This document shows, one piece after another, positions 24,519 to 34,794 of a stretch of 64,000 nucleotides of DNA. The number at the start of each line of letters is the position of its first letter. Within the stretch, counting starts at the first letter, position 1. A program made the position numbers and the translations under genes. The stretch covers positions 39,382,869-39,446,868 of the forward strand of contig CAMTDV010000018.1 in assembly GCA_947069175.1 (NCBI GenBank), read 5' to 3'. This DNA comes from Scalesia atractyloides (taxonomy: Eukaryota; Streptophyta; Magnoliopsida; Asterales; Asteraceae). The notes beneath the pieces were generated by a model, which worked only from the letters and a program-made list of their open reading frames with translations, had not been told where the DNA came from and made no database searches.

Positions 24519-26301
24519 TAATTATATAATCTAATACATTTTACAAGTTTTGAGCCTTAACAAGAATGGTAATGGGTCTTGTCTGTTAGCCCACCTTGTA
24601 CTTGGGCGGGCCAACTCTGCCCACCAATAGCGTCCTATAGTAGGGTATCGAAAAGCTGAGATACAGATAAATGTTATCTTTATCCCTAGAGATAGAAAAA
24701 CTGCTTACAAATAAACCCTCGACTCAAATATAAGCAACATGCAAACAAAACAATTTAGAAACATAGAATTAGAAAGCTACTAATGATAGAAAGAATTGGT
24801 GGCAGAGTAACATAGATTTTAATATAGAAAAAGATATAACATCATAAAGCAACATGTAGACCATAAAACACGAAGACAATCCCAAGCAAAACCCATTTAA
24901 AGTGTAGAAAAATCTAACCCTAAAACAAATCTCAAACCCCGTCTATACCCTAGCTACCTCAAAAGTACTTAACCTCAATCCTACGTCTCTACAAACTCCT
25001 ATCCGGTATCATGTCCTAAAAAATGCGCAACTCTCGTTAATATTGTCTAATCCGCTCATCTCAAGTCAATTTAGGCCTACTGTACTCATCTTCCCCTCTA
25101 CAATGAGGGTTTCCACTGCGCCGTCAACATCCTCTTTTCATATTCAAACCATCTCAATCTACTCTCTTTTATCTATCCGATAAACTAACTACACAATCTT
25201 TCTGTGAAAACCTCACACGTTATAAGAATATGTCAAAGGATATAATAATAAATATGTCAAAAGACACACATATAGCTTTTATTTATATATAGTTACATAA
25301 TTGTAACATATTTATGCCGTAATTGTTTTGGTTTGAGAATATCATGAGAAAACTCATGTTTCATAAAAACTAAAAATTCCATTGGTTTGAGAATATCATG
25401 AGAAAACTCATGTTTCATAAAAACTAAAAACTCCATACAACATATACGCATATATGGGCGAAACTTTATTGAGGCAAGAAGCCCCCTCCTAATTTTATCT
25501 TTTAAAGTGTATATTTTAGCTCATTAGCTTTGAGAAATATTATCTCTATTTGGCTTTTTATATGTAAGAACTTTAATTTAAATTTTTAATATTTTTGACC
25601 CTTAATTTAAATATTAAGTTACACCACCACATACATGTAATATGAAACTTTTTAGGTTTTACAGGAATGAGTTTTTCTCATCAACCTTACCCGACATTTT
25701 TATTCCATGGTTTTTTATAATTTTGCATGTTGAGCATGGTAGGATTATTGTCCATAAACGAAGAATCAAGCACATGGGTCGTTTGCTGGCAACACCCAAT
25801 CCCTTTATTCCCTCTCTAATCTCACCAACCAAGCCACTTTGCCACATCAATTTAAGATTCTTATAATATATAAACATAGAGAAAGAATCAAATACAAATG
25901 ACTCTTATTGTAAAAAAGGATTTTAGTCCATTGATCTTAGATTTGGAGGGTTAAGATTAATTGTAGGAAAAAAAAGATAATACAAGGACATAAAAGGAAT
26001 CCTACATTTATGGATTTTCTCTCTCCACATGCAAGGCACATGTCAGTTCCTCCTCGATTTAAAACGTCCATAACTTTTTTCTTCGCAGTAGCAAAAATGC
26101 CTCCTTTACTCAAGGTAGGATTAAGTGATAATCTTTACTCCAAGCGAAGATTTAGAAACAAGTGGTAGGTACTAGCATAGAAAGTTTCATCATAAATAAG
26201 CAAAGTCCAACATTTTTAAAAAAAAAAACGTCACCATAATAACGAGCGTTTTTTTATTTTTAATATGAGCACCATATTGTCATATAAAAATAAAATAAAA
26301 A
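24519..26301. other. Intergenic DNA, no supported gene
   Basis: AT-rich, with a 54-bp tandem duplication at 25328-25435. Short ORFs at 25.6-25.9 kb overlap on both strands and show no motif. Confidence 0.5.
25328..25435. repeat. 54-bp unit duplicated in tandem
   Basis: ttggtttgagaatatcatga at 25328 recurs at 25382; the two units are nearly identical across their length. Confidence 0.9.
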
Positions 26302-26306
26302 TTTTC

Positions 26307-26733
26307 TGTAGGAACGTCCACGATTAGCATGGGAACCTAAATTTGTTATCTATTGTCCGATTAGGTGGAAACTAATGACAAGTTAACCAAATAACAAGAA
26401 TTACTCATTTAAATGTTGTTTTCATTGATCTAAAGTTCAATACATAAGAGATCAGGATCCGACAGAGCTTCGCCGTCTTTGTGCCAAAATATCTCCACCC
26501 TTACAAATGAAAACCCAAGGCACCTATATATACTAGTGTAAGTTCGCTGGAGAGTGACACAAGTTCGGGCGAACTTGACTTAGTCAAGTTCGGCCGAACT
26601 TGACTTCTCAAGTTCCATCACCAGCGAACTTGATATCAAACACACTAAAAATATGCCTAGTTTCTAACAGATTAAGTCCTATTCACTCAGACTCGATACA
26701 TAATGACGTAGGCAACAGACATATGCTCCAACA
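26307..26733 (-). repeat. 3' LTR (left) of the gag-only element
   Basis: 427 bp, tg...ca termini on the plus strand. It contains two copies of the palindrome caagttcgggcgaacttg/caagttcggccgaacttg at 26560-26577 and 26585-26602; the partner LTR has one, accounting for most of the 26-bp length difference. Confidence 0.9.
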
Positions 26734-26734
26734 G

Positions 26735-26744
26735 ACTCCCCCTT
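26735..26744 (-). other. Polypurine tract of the gag-only element
   Basis: actccccctt, read on the minus strand as aagggggagt, ends one base from the left LTR; the expected plus-strand primer site. Confidence 0.8.
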
Positions 26745-27491
26745 GGATGTTGCCGCAGTCATTTTGACTTTTAAAATCTTCCGAGTCTTCCAATCTTTAG
26801 TTCTTGAATAAACTTTATCATCTTGATCTTTATATCTCTTTCTCTTTCTTTGAGCTTTGTCTTGATAAAACTTTTAATTACCATGCTCTCCCTAGCTTTA
26901 AGCTTTAGCCTTCAGACTCCCCTTTGCTTAGATCTTTAAACTTCAAACTCCCCCTAGCTTTCAGCTTTCTGAAATCTTTGGACAATGTTTTATCCAGCTC
27001 CCCCTCAAACTTTACTACCTGTCTAAATAAATTTTGACATTCAAATAAACATTTCAGATTCACTGATTTGAAATTTTGTACCATCAACATTTCGAACTTT
27101 AATCTTCACTTCAGTCTTTTTCAAAAAAGTTAATTGTTTCAAGTTCAACTTAATGACCTTGAATACATTTTACATTTAAAACCTTCAACTTTCAATTATT
27201 GAAATGAAATCCACTTAGTTGATCAAGTCCAAGTTAATGACCTTGATTAACTAATTTTGTTTACCAAGTCCAAGTTAATGACCTTGGCTATAACCGTTGT
27301 GAACACATGATATTATCTTCAATTTTTAAAGTTTCAAATTAATGAACTTTTTCTTACCATACTTCGATGATCCGTTCTCCAACATCGGCTCGTTGAAAAT
27401 CTTTTTGGATTTAAAAAGTAAGTAAAGTATTTACAGAAATTTTAACAAGTAAAGTAAACTATGTACAAACATATTTACAGACATATTATTG

Positions 27492-28285
27492 TGAATTTGC
27501 GTCTAAGAATCATATCAGTTTGTTTGAGACATATCACCAGTACCGTTGACCTTTTTGAGACTTTAAGTTTTAAACTTGTTTATCTTAGATTGTCGATATG
27601 TTTGTCCACTTAAACTTCATCACGTTTCTCAATTGTTCCAAGATATGTTAGGTAAGAATTATGAAACTTGACTTAACTATGGTTCCCACCTCTTGAATAT
27701 ACTCCCAAATCCAGATTCCATAGATTTCATCTTACAGGTGAGTATAGCGTAATTGATATCTGTATCCGGGTTGCGCGAGACCTTGAGAGCTCAGGTTAGT
27801 ACTACCGTAGAGACAAAGAGATGAAGGCTCGTCTTTCAGGAGTGTTCCACTTAAGGAATCTTTTCAGCATTGCAAATGATTAGATCTTTCGATTTTTTCA
27901 AGTTTGCATGCTATTTTGGGGTTTTTAGCAAAAATATTATAGAAGTTCTAGGCTATTGCTTCCGCAAAATCAGAAGAACTTGTATAATACCCCAGATATC
28001 AATCATCTATAAAGACCTCGTATCTCAGAATCAGGCAACCCTTCAATCGAAATTTCGGAGTACTATGTCCATATATCCAAGATGTGTTAAACCACACAAT
28101 TAAGCAATTGTAAATTTAGTTTATATCCCGAAAACAATCTACTGAACGTGTAAAGCCTATCGACACATCCACAGTAAGACTTGTTTATAACTTTTAAACT
28201 TTACAATTCTTTAGCATACTGTGATAGTCCACTGATGTACTATCATTTCCTTTTTGACAACAAATTCTTTTTGTCTTTCATGTTT
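27492..28285 (-). other. Conserved non-coding block of the gag-only family, copy 1
   Basis: This stretch between gag and the 3' LTR matches 48194-48690 in the second gag-only element at word level (ttgttccaagatatgttagg, cttgacttaactatggttcc, cttacaggtgagtatag, gacaaagagatgaaggctcg, agcatactgtgatagt). The conservation looks stronger than in the gag regions of the two elements. No ORF spans it. About 300 bp (27850-28150) is present only in this copy. Confidence 0.8.
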
Positions 28286-29078
28286 TTGTACCTTTTTTGA
28301 AATTTTCAATGTTTTTGAATTTTCAACTTTTTCATAAGTTTTTTATTTTTCAACATTAAAATTTTCTTACTCCCCCTAAAATCAAAAACGTATTTTTGGA
28401 TTTTAGATTTTAAAGTAATTCTTCTAAAAATGTAACAAACCAATGAGGATCCCGTGACCTCGTCGTCCGATCTTTTTTCTCATTGTTTAACAAACAATCA
28501 TTAGACTCATTTACCACTTGTAAAAGCAGTTTGAACTTGTAAGAACTTTGAAATCAGTTTTTCTGTTCAACGGTGTGGATTTTCATAATTTTGACTTTTC
28601 AAAATTTTATTTTCAACTACTCCTCCTCAAAATGACAAAGATTTTAACATTCTAGATAAGTTAAAATGTTATGGAGCTCCGCAATCCAGAATCAACTTTT
28701 GATCAAGTAGATCTTGGAACTCCTGCACATGAAAGAATTTAGTTAAAAAGTTCAACCCAAGCCTTCTTGGTCTTGGGTTTTGGATATAACTCCTCATACA
28801 CTTCTTCATAATCACTTTCGTATGCTCTTTGATAAGCATATTCAACATCACAAACTTCAAACTCATAATCAACTTTACTTTTATCTTTCTTGATTGATTT
28901 GACATTTTCGGTTTTATCACAAACAATCTTCACTTTTTTTCAGGTGATTTCTTTTTAGCAATCCAAGCTTGAGAATTAACTCTAGCTTTCTTGATATAAA
29001 ACCTAGAATCATTATTTGACTTTGAAGTCTCTCCTTTTTGAAAAATTTAATTTTCAAATTTTGATTCATTTTTAGGTT
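28286..29078 (-). other. Downstream end of the gag region, decayed
   Basis: Minus-strand frames at 28669-28933 (FEVCDVEYAYQRAYESDYEE and similar) look like the continuation of the acidic gag C-terminus after frame loss. No protease DTG/DSG signature was found. Confidence 0.4.
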
Positions 29079-29867
29079 TTATTTCAAGTTTGGATTCAAC
29101 ATACGTTTCATTTCTTTTAACTCACCGTTTCTTTTTACAATCCTATTTTGATCATTTTCAAATTGTTTTTGTTTTACCTCTCTTGAAACTTCTTTTTTTC
29201 GGGGATACACAGGCTTAGACTTCGGACACTTGCGAGCAATGTGACCAACTTTATTGCATTTGAAGCAAGTCCGAGTATCATGAACCTGTCCACTAGTGGG
29301 TTTTACTCCACTTGCGGACTTATCCTTGTCCCGAAGTTCCTTTTCTTTCTTGAAATCATCGTTTGATTTCTTACCTATCAAGCTTTCTTCTCGAACTGTG
29401 TTCATTCCGTACACAAACTTTATGTTCTTACCTTTGTATTCCTGGAACATTGACTTCTGATTCTTCTTCGGTTCATCTTCAGCTTCTTCCAAACCTAAAC
29501 CTGCTCTCCTGTTCTCAGGAAAATCACCACCGTTTCTACGGTAATTGTTAAAATTCCATTTCGGTTTAGAATAAAACTTCTTTTCATTTTTCTCGAGATC
29601 ATCTGATGAAACTTCTACAAGTTTAAACAGGTTATCGATTTGATCTTCTTTCACATTCTGAATCGGAAAGCTATCATTGAAATACAATCTATCAGATTCC
29701 TTAACTTTGTACATGACAACCTTAGGATCATCACTTAGATCATTTCCTGATGATTTATCATCATTTTCAGAGTGTGAGCCAGAACTATTTGAACTTGAGT
29801 TAGCGCTTTTAAAGCTGCCGTTATCAGAATCATTTCCCAAAACATTCTTTACCACATCTTTTACCAC
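29079..29867 (-). pseudogene. gag-like ORF 3 with second CCHC zinc knuckle
   Basis: 262 codons: a Ser/Asn/Asp-rich acidic start, a basic middle, then TCFKCNKVGHIARKCPKSKP near 29230-29290, a perfect CX2CX4HX4C knuckle followed by a Lys-rich tail. It directly follows ORF 2 in another frame with a small overlap of context, so both were probably one reading frame. Confidence 0.75.
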
Positions 29868-29899
29868 CGATTCATTGTCATCATTTGATTTTGTAAAGT

Positions 29900-31114
29900 C
29901 TACGTCAATGTTTTCAGGAAATTTATCTTTCTTTTCTGAAAGAAGTAAAGATTAAATGCCTTTTCAATGTCATCATCTTTCTTGCAGTAGTAACTTGCAA
30001 GAAATGGTGGAGGAACATTTCCGTAAACTTTACGCTTTGAATTATCAACATTTTCCTCCGACTTAATCGTAGGAAGAATGTGATCAATGATATATGCGTT
30101 TGTGGTGTAACTCTTTAATAATTGTCTGACTCTTTCTGTTTCAGTTTTCATTTCATGAAACTCACGCTTTGTCTCAGCAATTGTATTAATGTACATGTTA
30201 ATTGCCTTTTGTTTTTCAATAACTGTGGCATTTAACATGGTGACATTAGCATTGAGTTCACTGTTAGCACTTTCAACATGTTTATATTTTCCTGATATTT
30301 TGTCATAAGCTTCTTTTATGGTTCTGTAATCATAACGAAAGTTTTTGTTATGTTCAGTCAATTCTCTTGTGACTTTGACTTTATCCAAACAAGGTTCACA
30401 ATGACTTGTGCACTTTGTGCAAGGTTTTTCAACCTCCACAACTTTCATAATTTCCTTTTCAGACATGTTTACCTCAGCTTTTACCTTTTCGGCTTCTGCT
30501 TTCAACTCTTCTTGCTTTTGTGTTTCAAGGTAAGCTATTCCTTCTTCCTCTGTTTGTTGCATGTATCTTTCCAGAACTGCATTCTCCAGGACAACTTCTT
30601 CCTCAACCCTCTGCGTTAATGCTTCTTGAATAGCATTTTCGATAGCAGCCTCCACAAATGATGTATCCGATTCATTCACAACCTCTGCCATCATATCAAC
30701 ACCAGTCTTCTTTCCGATGTATTTGTTCCAATCGAAACCATCGTCTTCATGATTGGCAACAAGAGCTTGTTCGGCTTTCTTTGCAGATTTATCTTCAACT
30801 TCAACTTGTGTTCTATTCGGATATGATTTGTATTGCAGCGCTTTCTTGTAATATTCATTACCGGTTCCAAAAGGGATTTGGTTTCCACTTGCTTCTTGGT
30901 TATGGCATTCATGTTTGAAGTGCCCTTTTTGTCGACATCTGAAACAAGTAACTTTCGTTTTGTCGAAACCAAGTTTATTGCTTGAATTACCAATATCCCT
31001 TCCAGTGAGTGCTACAAATTTTGAAACTCTCCGGATAATCGATGCTAAGGACCATTTGATGTCCATCAGTTCCAACTCTTGCTCATCTACCTGATTGTAA
31101 TCCTCAGCTGTCAT
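29900..31114 (-). pseudogene. gag-like ORF 2 with first CCHC knuckle and coiled coil
   Basis: Begins with the conserved EDYNQVDEQELELMDIKWSL segment, then VTCFRCRQKGHFKHECHNQ (CX2CX4HX4C) at 30940-31000. The rest is a long Glu/Lys-rich region (30100-30660) with heptad-like spacing and an odd CTKCTSHCEPC Cys cluster near 30400. Proteins like this are common in Asteraceae annotations as CCHC proteins; they are retroelement gag derivatives. The start is not fixed because the frame joins ORF 1 through a break near 31150. Confidence 0.75.
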
Positions 31115-31179
31115 TTTAGGATTTCCGATCTTTCCAGCAACAAGACTTTCATACGATTCCAGAACTGTAGCAAGAAGTG

Positions 31180-32127
31180 CTATGTGCTGTTTCGCAACTT
31201 TTCAGGAAACACATTCTTTAAATCTGCTGCTATGTTGCATTGGAAAACATTTAAATTAGTAGTGGATTGGCTTGTCTGATGAGATTGACTTTGAGAAGAA
31301 GAATTTGAACCAACATATGAATAACCAGTGTTTGGAGAATACTGATTTTGTGACGATTGATCTGATGTATTGATGTTTGCACTAAATGTCGTTTGGATTT
31401 TTGGACTTTGAATCGGAGTATCTGGAACACCACCTTTGTAATAAACTCCGACATCCTGAACAACATTAGTGTTTTTGGATTTTGCAATCTTCATCAATTC
31501 CATTTCATGACCTTCAAGTTTGTCAATGAAAGATGACAACTTAAAATGTCTCCAAGATGGACTGTTCTTTAGAATCATTAGATATGTTGTCCATTCTCCT
31601 TCTGGAAGTTTATCGGCCAACTTCTCAATTTTCTCTTTGTTAGTTCTCTTGATATCATATCTTCGCATTTGGACCATGAGGTGACAACATCTATCAATCA
31701 TTTGCTTCATTGTCTCTCCTTTGATCATCGTGAAGATCTCAAATTCTTTCTTTATCAAAGCCTTTTTGCTTTTGATCATTTCATCACTTCCTTTGAATTT
31801 TTCGCAAAGAGAATTCCATAATTCTTGAGAAGTATCATATTCTGGTAATAATATCAAGATATCTTCTTTGACAGATTGTTGTATCAAGCTGATCATCTTC
31901 TTTTCAGCAACATATTTCTCTTTGTCAATCGCTGAAAACTTGTTCAGTGGAAGATCTTGATCACGTTCATCTTTGGGCCATGTATAACCATCTTCAATCG
32001 CAACCCAATTGTTGAATTGATTCGCTTGAATCCAATTAACAAACTTTTCTTTCCTTCCCTCGAACTCGTCCATACTTATCAACTTCGGCGGTTTCTGAGT
32101 AGTACCCATTTCATTATCAAGGTTCAT
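31180..32127 (-). pseudogene. gag-like ORF 1 (UBN2-type capsid region)
   Basis: 315 codons from ATG at 32127. Residues 1-200 show the retrotransposon gag pattern: MDEFEGRKEKFVNWIQANQF, DTSQELWNSLCEKFKGSDE, MIDRCCHLMVQMRRYDI, then LADKLPEGEWTTYLMILKN. Residues 230-300 are Ser/Gln-rich. The frame ends early near the region where the next frame (ORF 2) takes over, implying one indel. Confidence 0.85.
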
Positions 32128-32265
32128 CTGATTAACCGCAATTGAATTTTACGTTGAGGCTTGTGCTACTCCAGCTGCAAACGCGTTATGGAAATCTTCC
32201 ATTTTGAAAATCGAGACACGTACGTTGAAAACACTTAAAACTTTGAAAAATATTAGAACTAACTA

Positions 32266-32801
32266 CAAGTTCGGTCAAACTTGTAGTTGAAAGATTAATA
32301 TTTTCAGTCTTAATCCAAGTTCGATCGAACTTTGATAAAGAATTTCAAAACTTTTTGATTTTGAGCGAGCTTGTGAAAATTATCATGAAAACAGATAAGC
32401 TCGGTCGAACTTATGTGAAAACAATTTTTGATTTTATGTATTCACAAGTTCGGTCGAACTTAGGTAATCAAGTTTCACATTTTATCACTTACACTCAAGT
32501 TCGGTCGAACTTGAGGTGAAATTTTGAGAAAAATCAGATTTCAAGCGGACTTGTAATTTTTTCAGAAGAAATTGTTAAGTTCTGTCGAACTTAGGTTTGA
32601 ATTTTCAAGATAAAAAGTAAGTTCGGCCGAACTTGAATGAATTTTCACTGAAATTATATCAAGTTCGGTCGAAATTGATGGAATTTCAAGCAAAAATCAA
32701 CAAGTTCGAGCGGACTTAAGCTCAAATCCTCAAAAATTACTCAAGTTCGGTCGAACTTGATGAAAATTCCAAGATTTTTCAATCAAGTTCGGTCGAACTT
32801 A
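32266..32801. repeat. Array of about twelve 18-bp palindromes in the element's 5' leader
   Basis: Copies of caagttcggtcgaacttg or close variants start near 32266, 32316, 32397, 32445, 32496, 32577, 32618, 32660, 32701, 32742 and 32784, with half-sites (caagcggacttg) between. Spacing is 40-80 bp, often about 41. The spacers are not conserved. The array lies between the primer site and the gag start and matches the palindromes in both LTRs. Confidence 0.9.
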
Positions 32802-33045
32802 GTGTTAAATTCGACTGAATCTAGTTTCCAAAACGTGGTTTTTGCAACTTTTTGATATCAAAACGTTTGATTTTAGCCTCCAAACTCTCAGGGGTTTACC
32901 ACGAATGTATTTAACATGACATATTCAAAATTGGACAAAATTTGACCATGAATTCTTCGTTTTTCTTCAAAAGTTAAGAAAAATAGAAGAATGGAGATGA
33001 AATAGAGAGATTCTTGTCTTAATTTCAACAAATTCAGGTATCCAG

Positions 33046-33057
33046 GCTCTGATACCA
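33046..33057 (-). other. Primer-binding site (Met-tRNA type)
   Basis: gctctgatacca, reverse complement TGGTATCAGAGC, two bases from the right LTR. Confidence 0.85.
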
Positions 33058-33059
33058 CT

Positions 33060-33460
33060 TGTAGGAACGTCCATGATTAGCACGAGAACCTAAATTTGTT
33101 ATCTATTGTACGATTAGGCGGAAACTAGTGACAAGTTAACCAAATAACAAGAATTACTCATTTAAATGTTGTTTTAATTGATCTAAAGTTCAATACATTC
33201 GAGATCCGGATGCGACAAAGCTTCGCCGTCTCTGTGCCAAAATATCTCCACCCTTACAAATGAAAACCCAAGGCACATATATATACTAGTCTAAGTTCGC
33301 TGGAGAGTGACACAAGTTCGGGCGAACTTGACTTCTCAAGTTCCATCACCAACGAACTTGATATCAAACACATTTAAATATGCCTAGTTTCTAACAGATT
33401 AAGCCCTATTCACTCAGACTCGATACATAATGACGTAGGCAACAGATATATGCACCAACA
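33060..33460 (-). repeat. 5' LTR (right) of the gag-only element
   Basis: 401 bp, same termini as the left LTR, with a single palindrome at 33313-33330. The many substitutions against the left LTR indicate an old insertion. Confidence 0.9.
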
Positions 33461-33519
33461 TTTTCATTTTTACTGGGTTTTTTTTGCATTGTGTTAAAGG
33501 TTCACGTCATTGTGTCTTT

Positions 33520-33840
33520 TAACTGGGTCTTGGGGTGGGGTGGGGGGTGTTAGGTTTTTGGGGGGTGGGGGTGTTAGGTTTTTTTTTTTTTTTGTGGGGG
33601 GGGGGGGGGGGTTGTGTGTTAGGTTTTTGGGGGTTTAGTTTTTAGCATTTAGCATTTTAGCTTGGATTGGGTTGTGTTAGGGTTTTTTTAGGGGGGGGGG
33701 GGTTAGGTTTTTTTAGGTTTTTGGGGTTTTTTTTTTTGGTGAGGTATAGTTTTTTTTGGGGGGGTGGGGGGTTTAGGTTTTTGGGTTGGGGTGGGAGCGG
33801 GGGTGGGAGTGGGAGGTTTAGGTTTTCGGGGTTTTGCATG
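33520..33840. repeat. G/T-only low-complexity tract, telomere-like words
   Basis: The plus strand is almost purely G and T, with runs of 8-14 G and 6-13 T and repeated gttaggttttt and gtttaggttt words, reminiscent of degenerate plant telomere repeat TTTAGGG. ORFs here are compositional artefacts. Confidence 0.8.
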
Positions 33841-33859
33841 TGTATGTTTTATAAGAACC

Positions 33860-34260
33860 TATAAACACAAAATATGACACAATGAAGATGATGTTATATC
33901 TGGGTTTTCTATAAATTGCGTTATTTGTTCAGGTCATTGTGTTTAATTTGTTATCCATTGTGTTTTAGTTTGTTGTGTATTGTGTTTTTAGTTTGTTTTC
34001 CATTGTGTCTTCATATGCTCTCCATTGTGTCTTTTATCTGTTATCAATTGTGTTTTTTATCTGTTGTCATCAATTGTGATTTTATTTAGTTTGATACTTA
34101 TTGTGTTATACATTATGATGTTGTGTTATACGTCAAGGTCATGGTCATTGTGTTTTAATCTATTGTCCATTGTGTCTTTATCTGTTGTCATTAATTGTGT
34201 TTTTACTCTACTTTACATTGTGTTTTACGTCATGTTCATTGTGTCATACACAACTGGGTT
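33860..34260. repeat. Degenerate minisatellite built on attgtgt(c/t)tttatctgttgtc
   Basis: More than ten copies of cattgtgt followed by tttta/tttag and ttgt words at roughly 20-30 bp spacing. The same words (cattgtgttaaagg, cattgtgtctttt) occur at 33490-33525, so the G/T tract lies within this repeat field. Confidence 0.7.
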
Positions 34261-34794
34261 TTTGATTTTTTTTAAAATATAACAATATGGTACTCATATT
34301 AAAGATAAGAAAACGCTTGATTTTATGCTGTAATTTTTTTTAAACAAATGATATATAAAAAAGCTATTGACGTTTAAAAATTGAAGGGGAAATAGCATGT
34401 GACTTGCATGTGCATATTCTCTTTCCTCTTGTAGACAAAATTACCCTTCCCACTTGAATCCTCCTAGGACACTTGTCACTCTCTGATGGCTTCTTACACT
34501 TCTTACAATTAGTAGTTTTTGTAGAATAACTTAACCCTATACACATAATATTAATTTTCACAAAAAACATTTGACACCACATACTATTTATACATTTAGT
34601 TTTGCAACAATTCCAAACTAACATGGCCCACATGATTCCTCCAATCACAATTATCTACGTTGACAGCTTTCACAACAAGTTTTAAAGATCTCATATATGC
34701 TGGCTTATAAGTTTGATCAATTGTATCACACTTGGTGACAAACCTTATAAAACCCCTAATACAACGAAGAAAGTGAAAGCAACAACCCTATATC

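Larger units (their letters stand above)
26307..33460 (-). mobile_element. Complete gag-only LTR retroelement, target duplication ttttc
   Basis: LTRs 26307-26733 and 33060-33460 both start tgtaggaacgtcca and end ccaaca, and are flanked by identical 5-mers ttttc (26302-26306, 33461-33465). A Met-tRNA primer site lies beside the right LTR and a polypurine tract beside the left one, so it reads on the minus strand. The 6.3-kb interior holds gag-like ORFs with two CCHC knuckles. There is no protease, integrase, RT or RNase H. The gag part looks Copia-related (UBN2-type, Asteraceae CCHC families), but the superfamily cannot be proven without pol. It must use enzymes from another element to move. 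Confidence 0.9.

Noticed and set aside
30350..30918. Plus-strand ORFs of 86-89 residues
   Set aside because: Antisense shadows of the gag-like ORF 2.
33657..33864. Gly/Phe-rich and Pro/Asn-rich ORFs on both strands
   Set aside because: Compositional result of the G/T tract.
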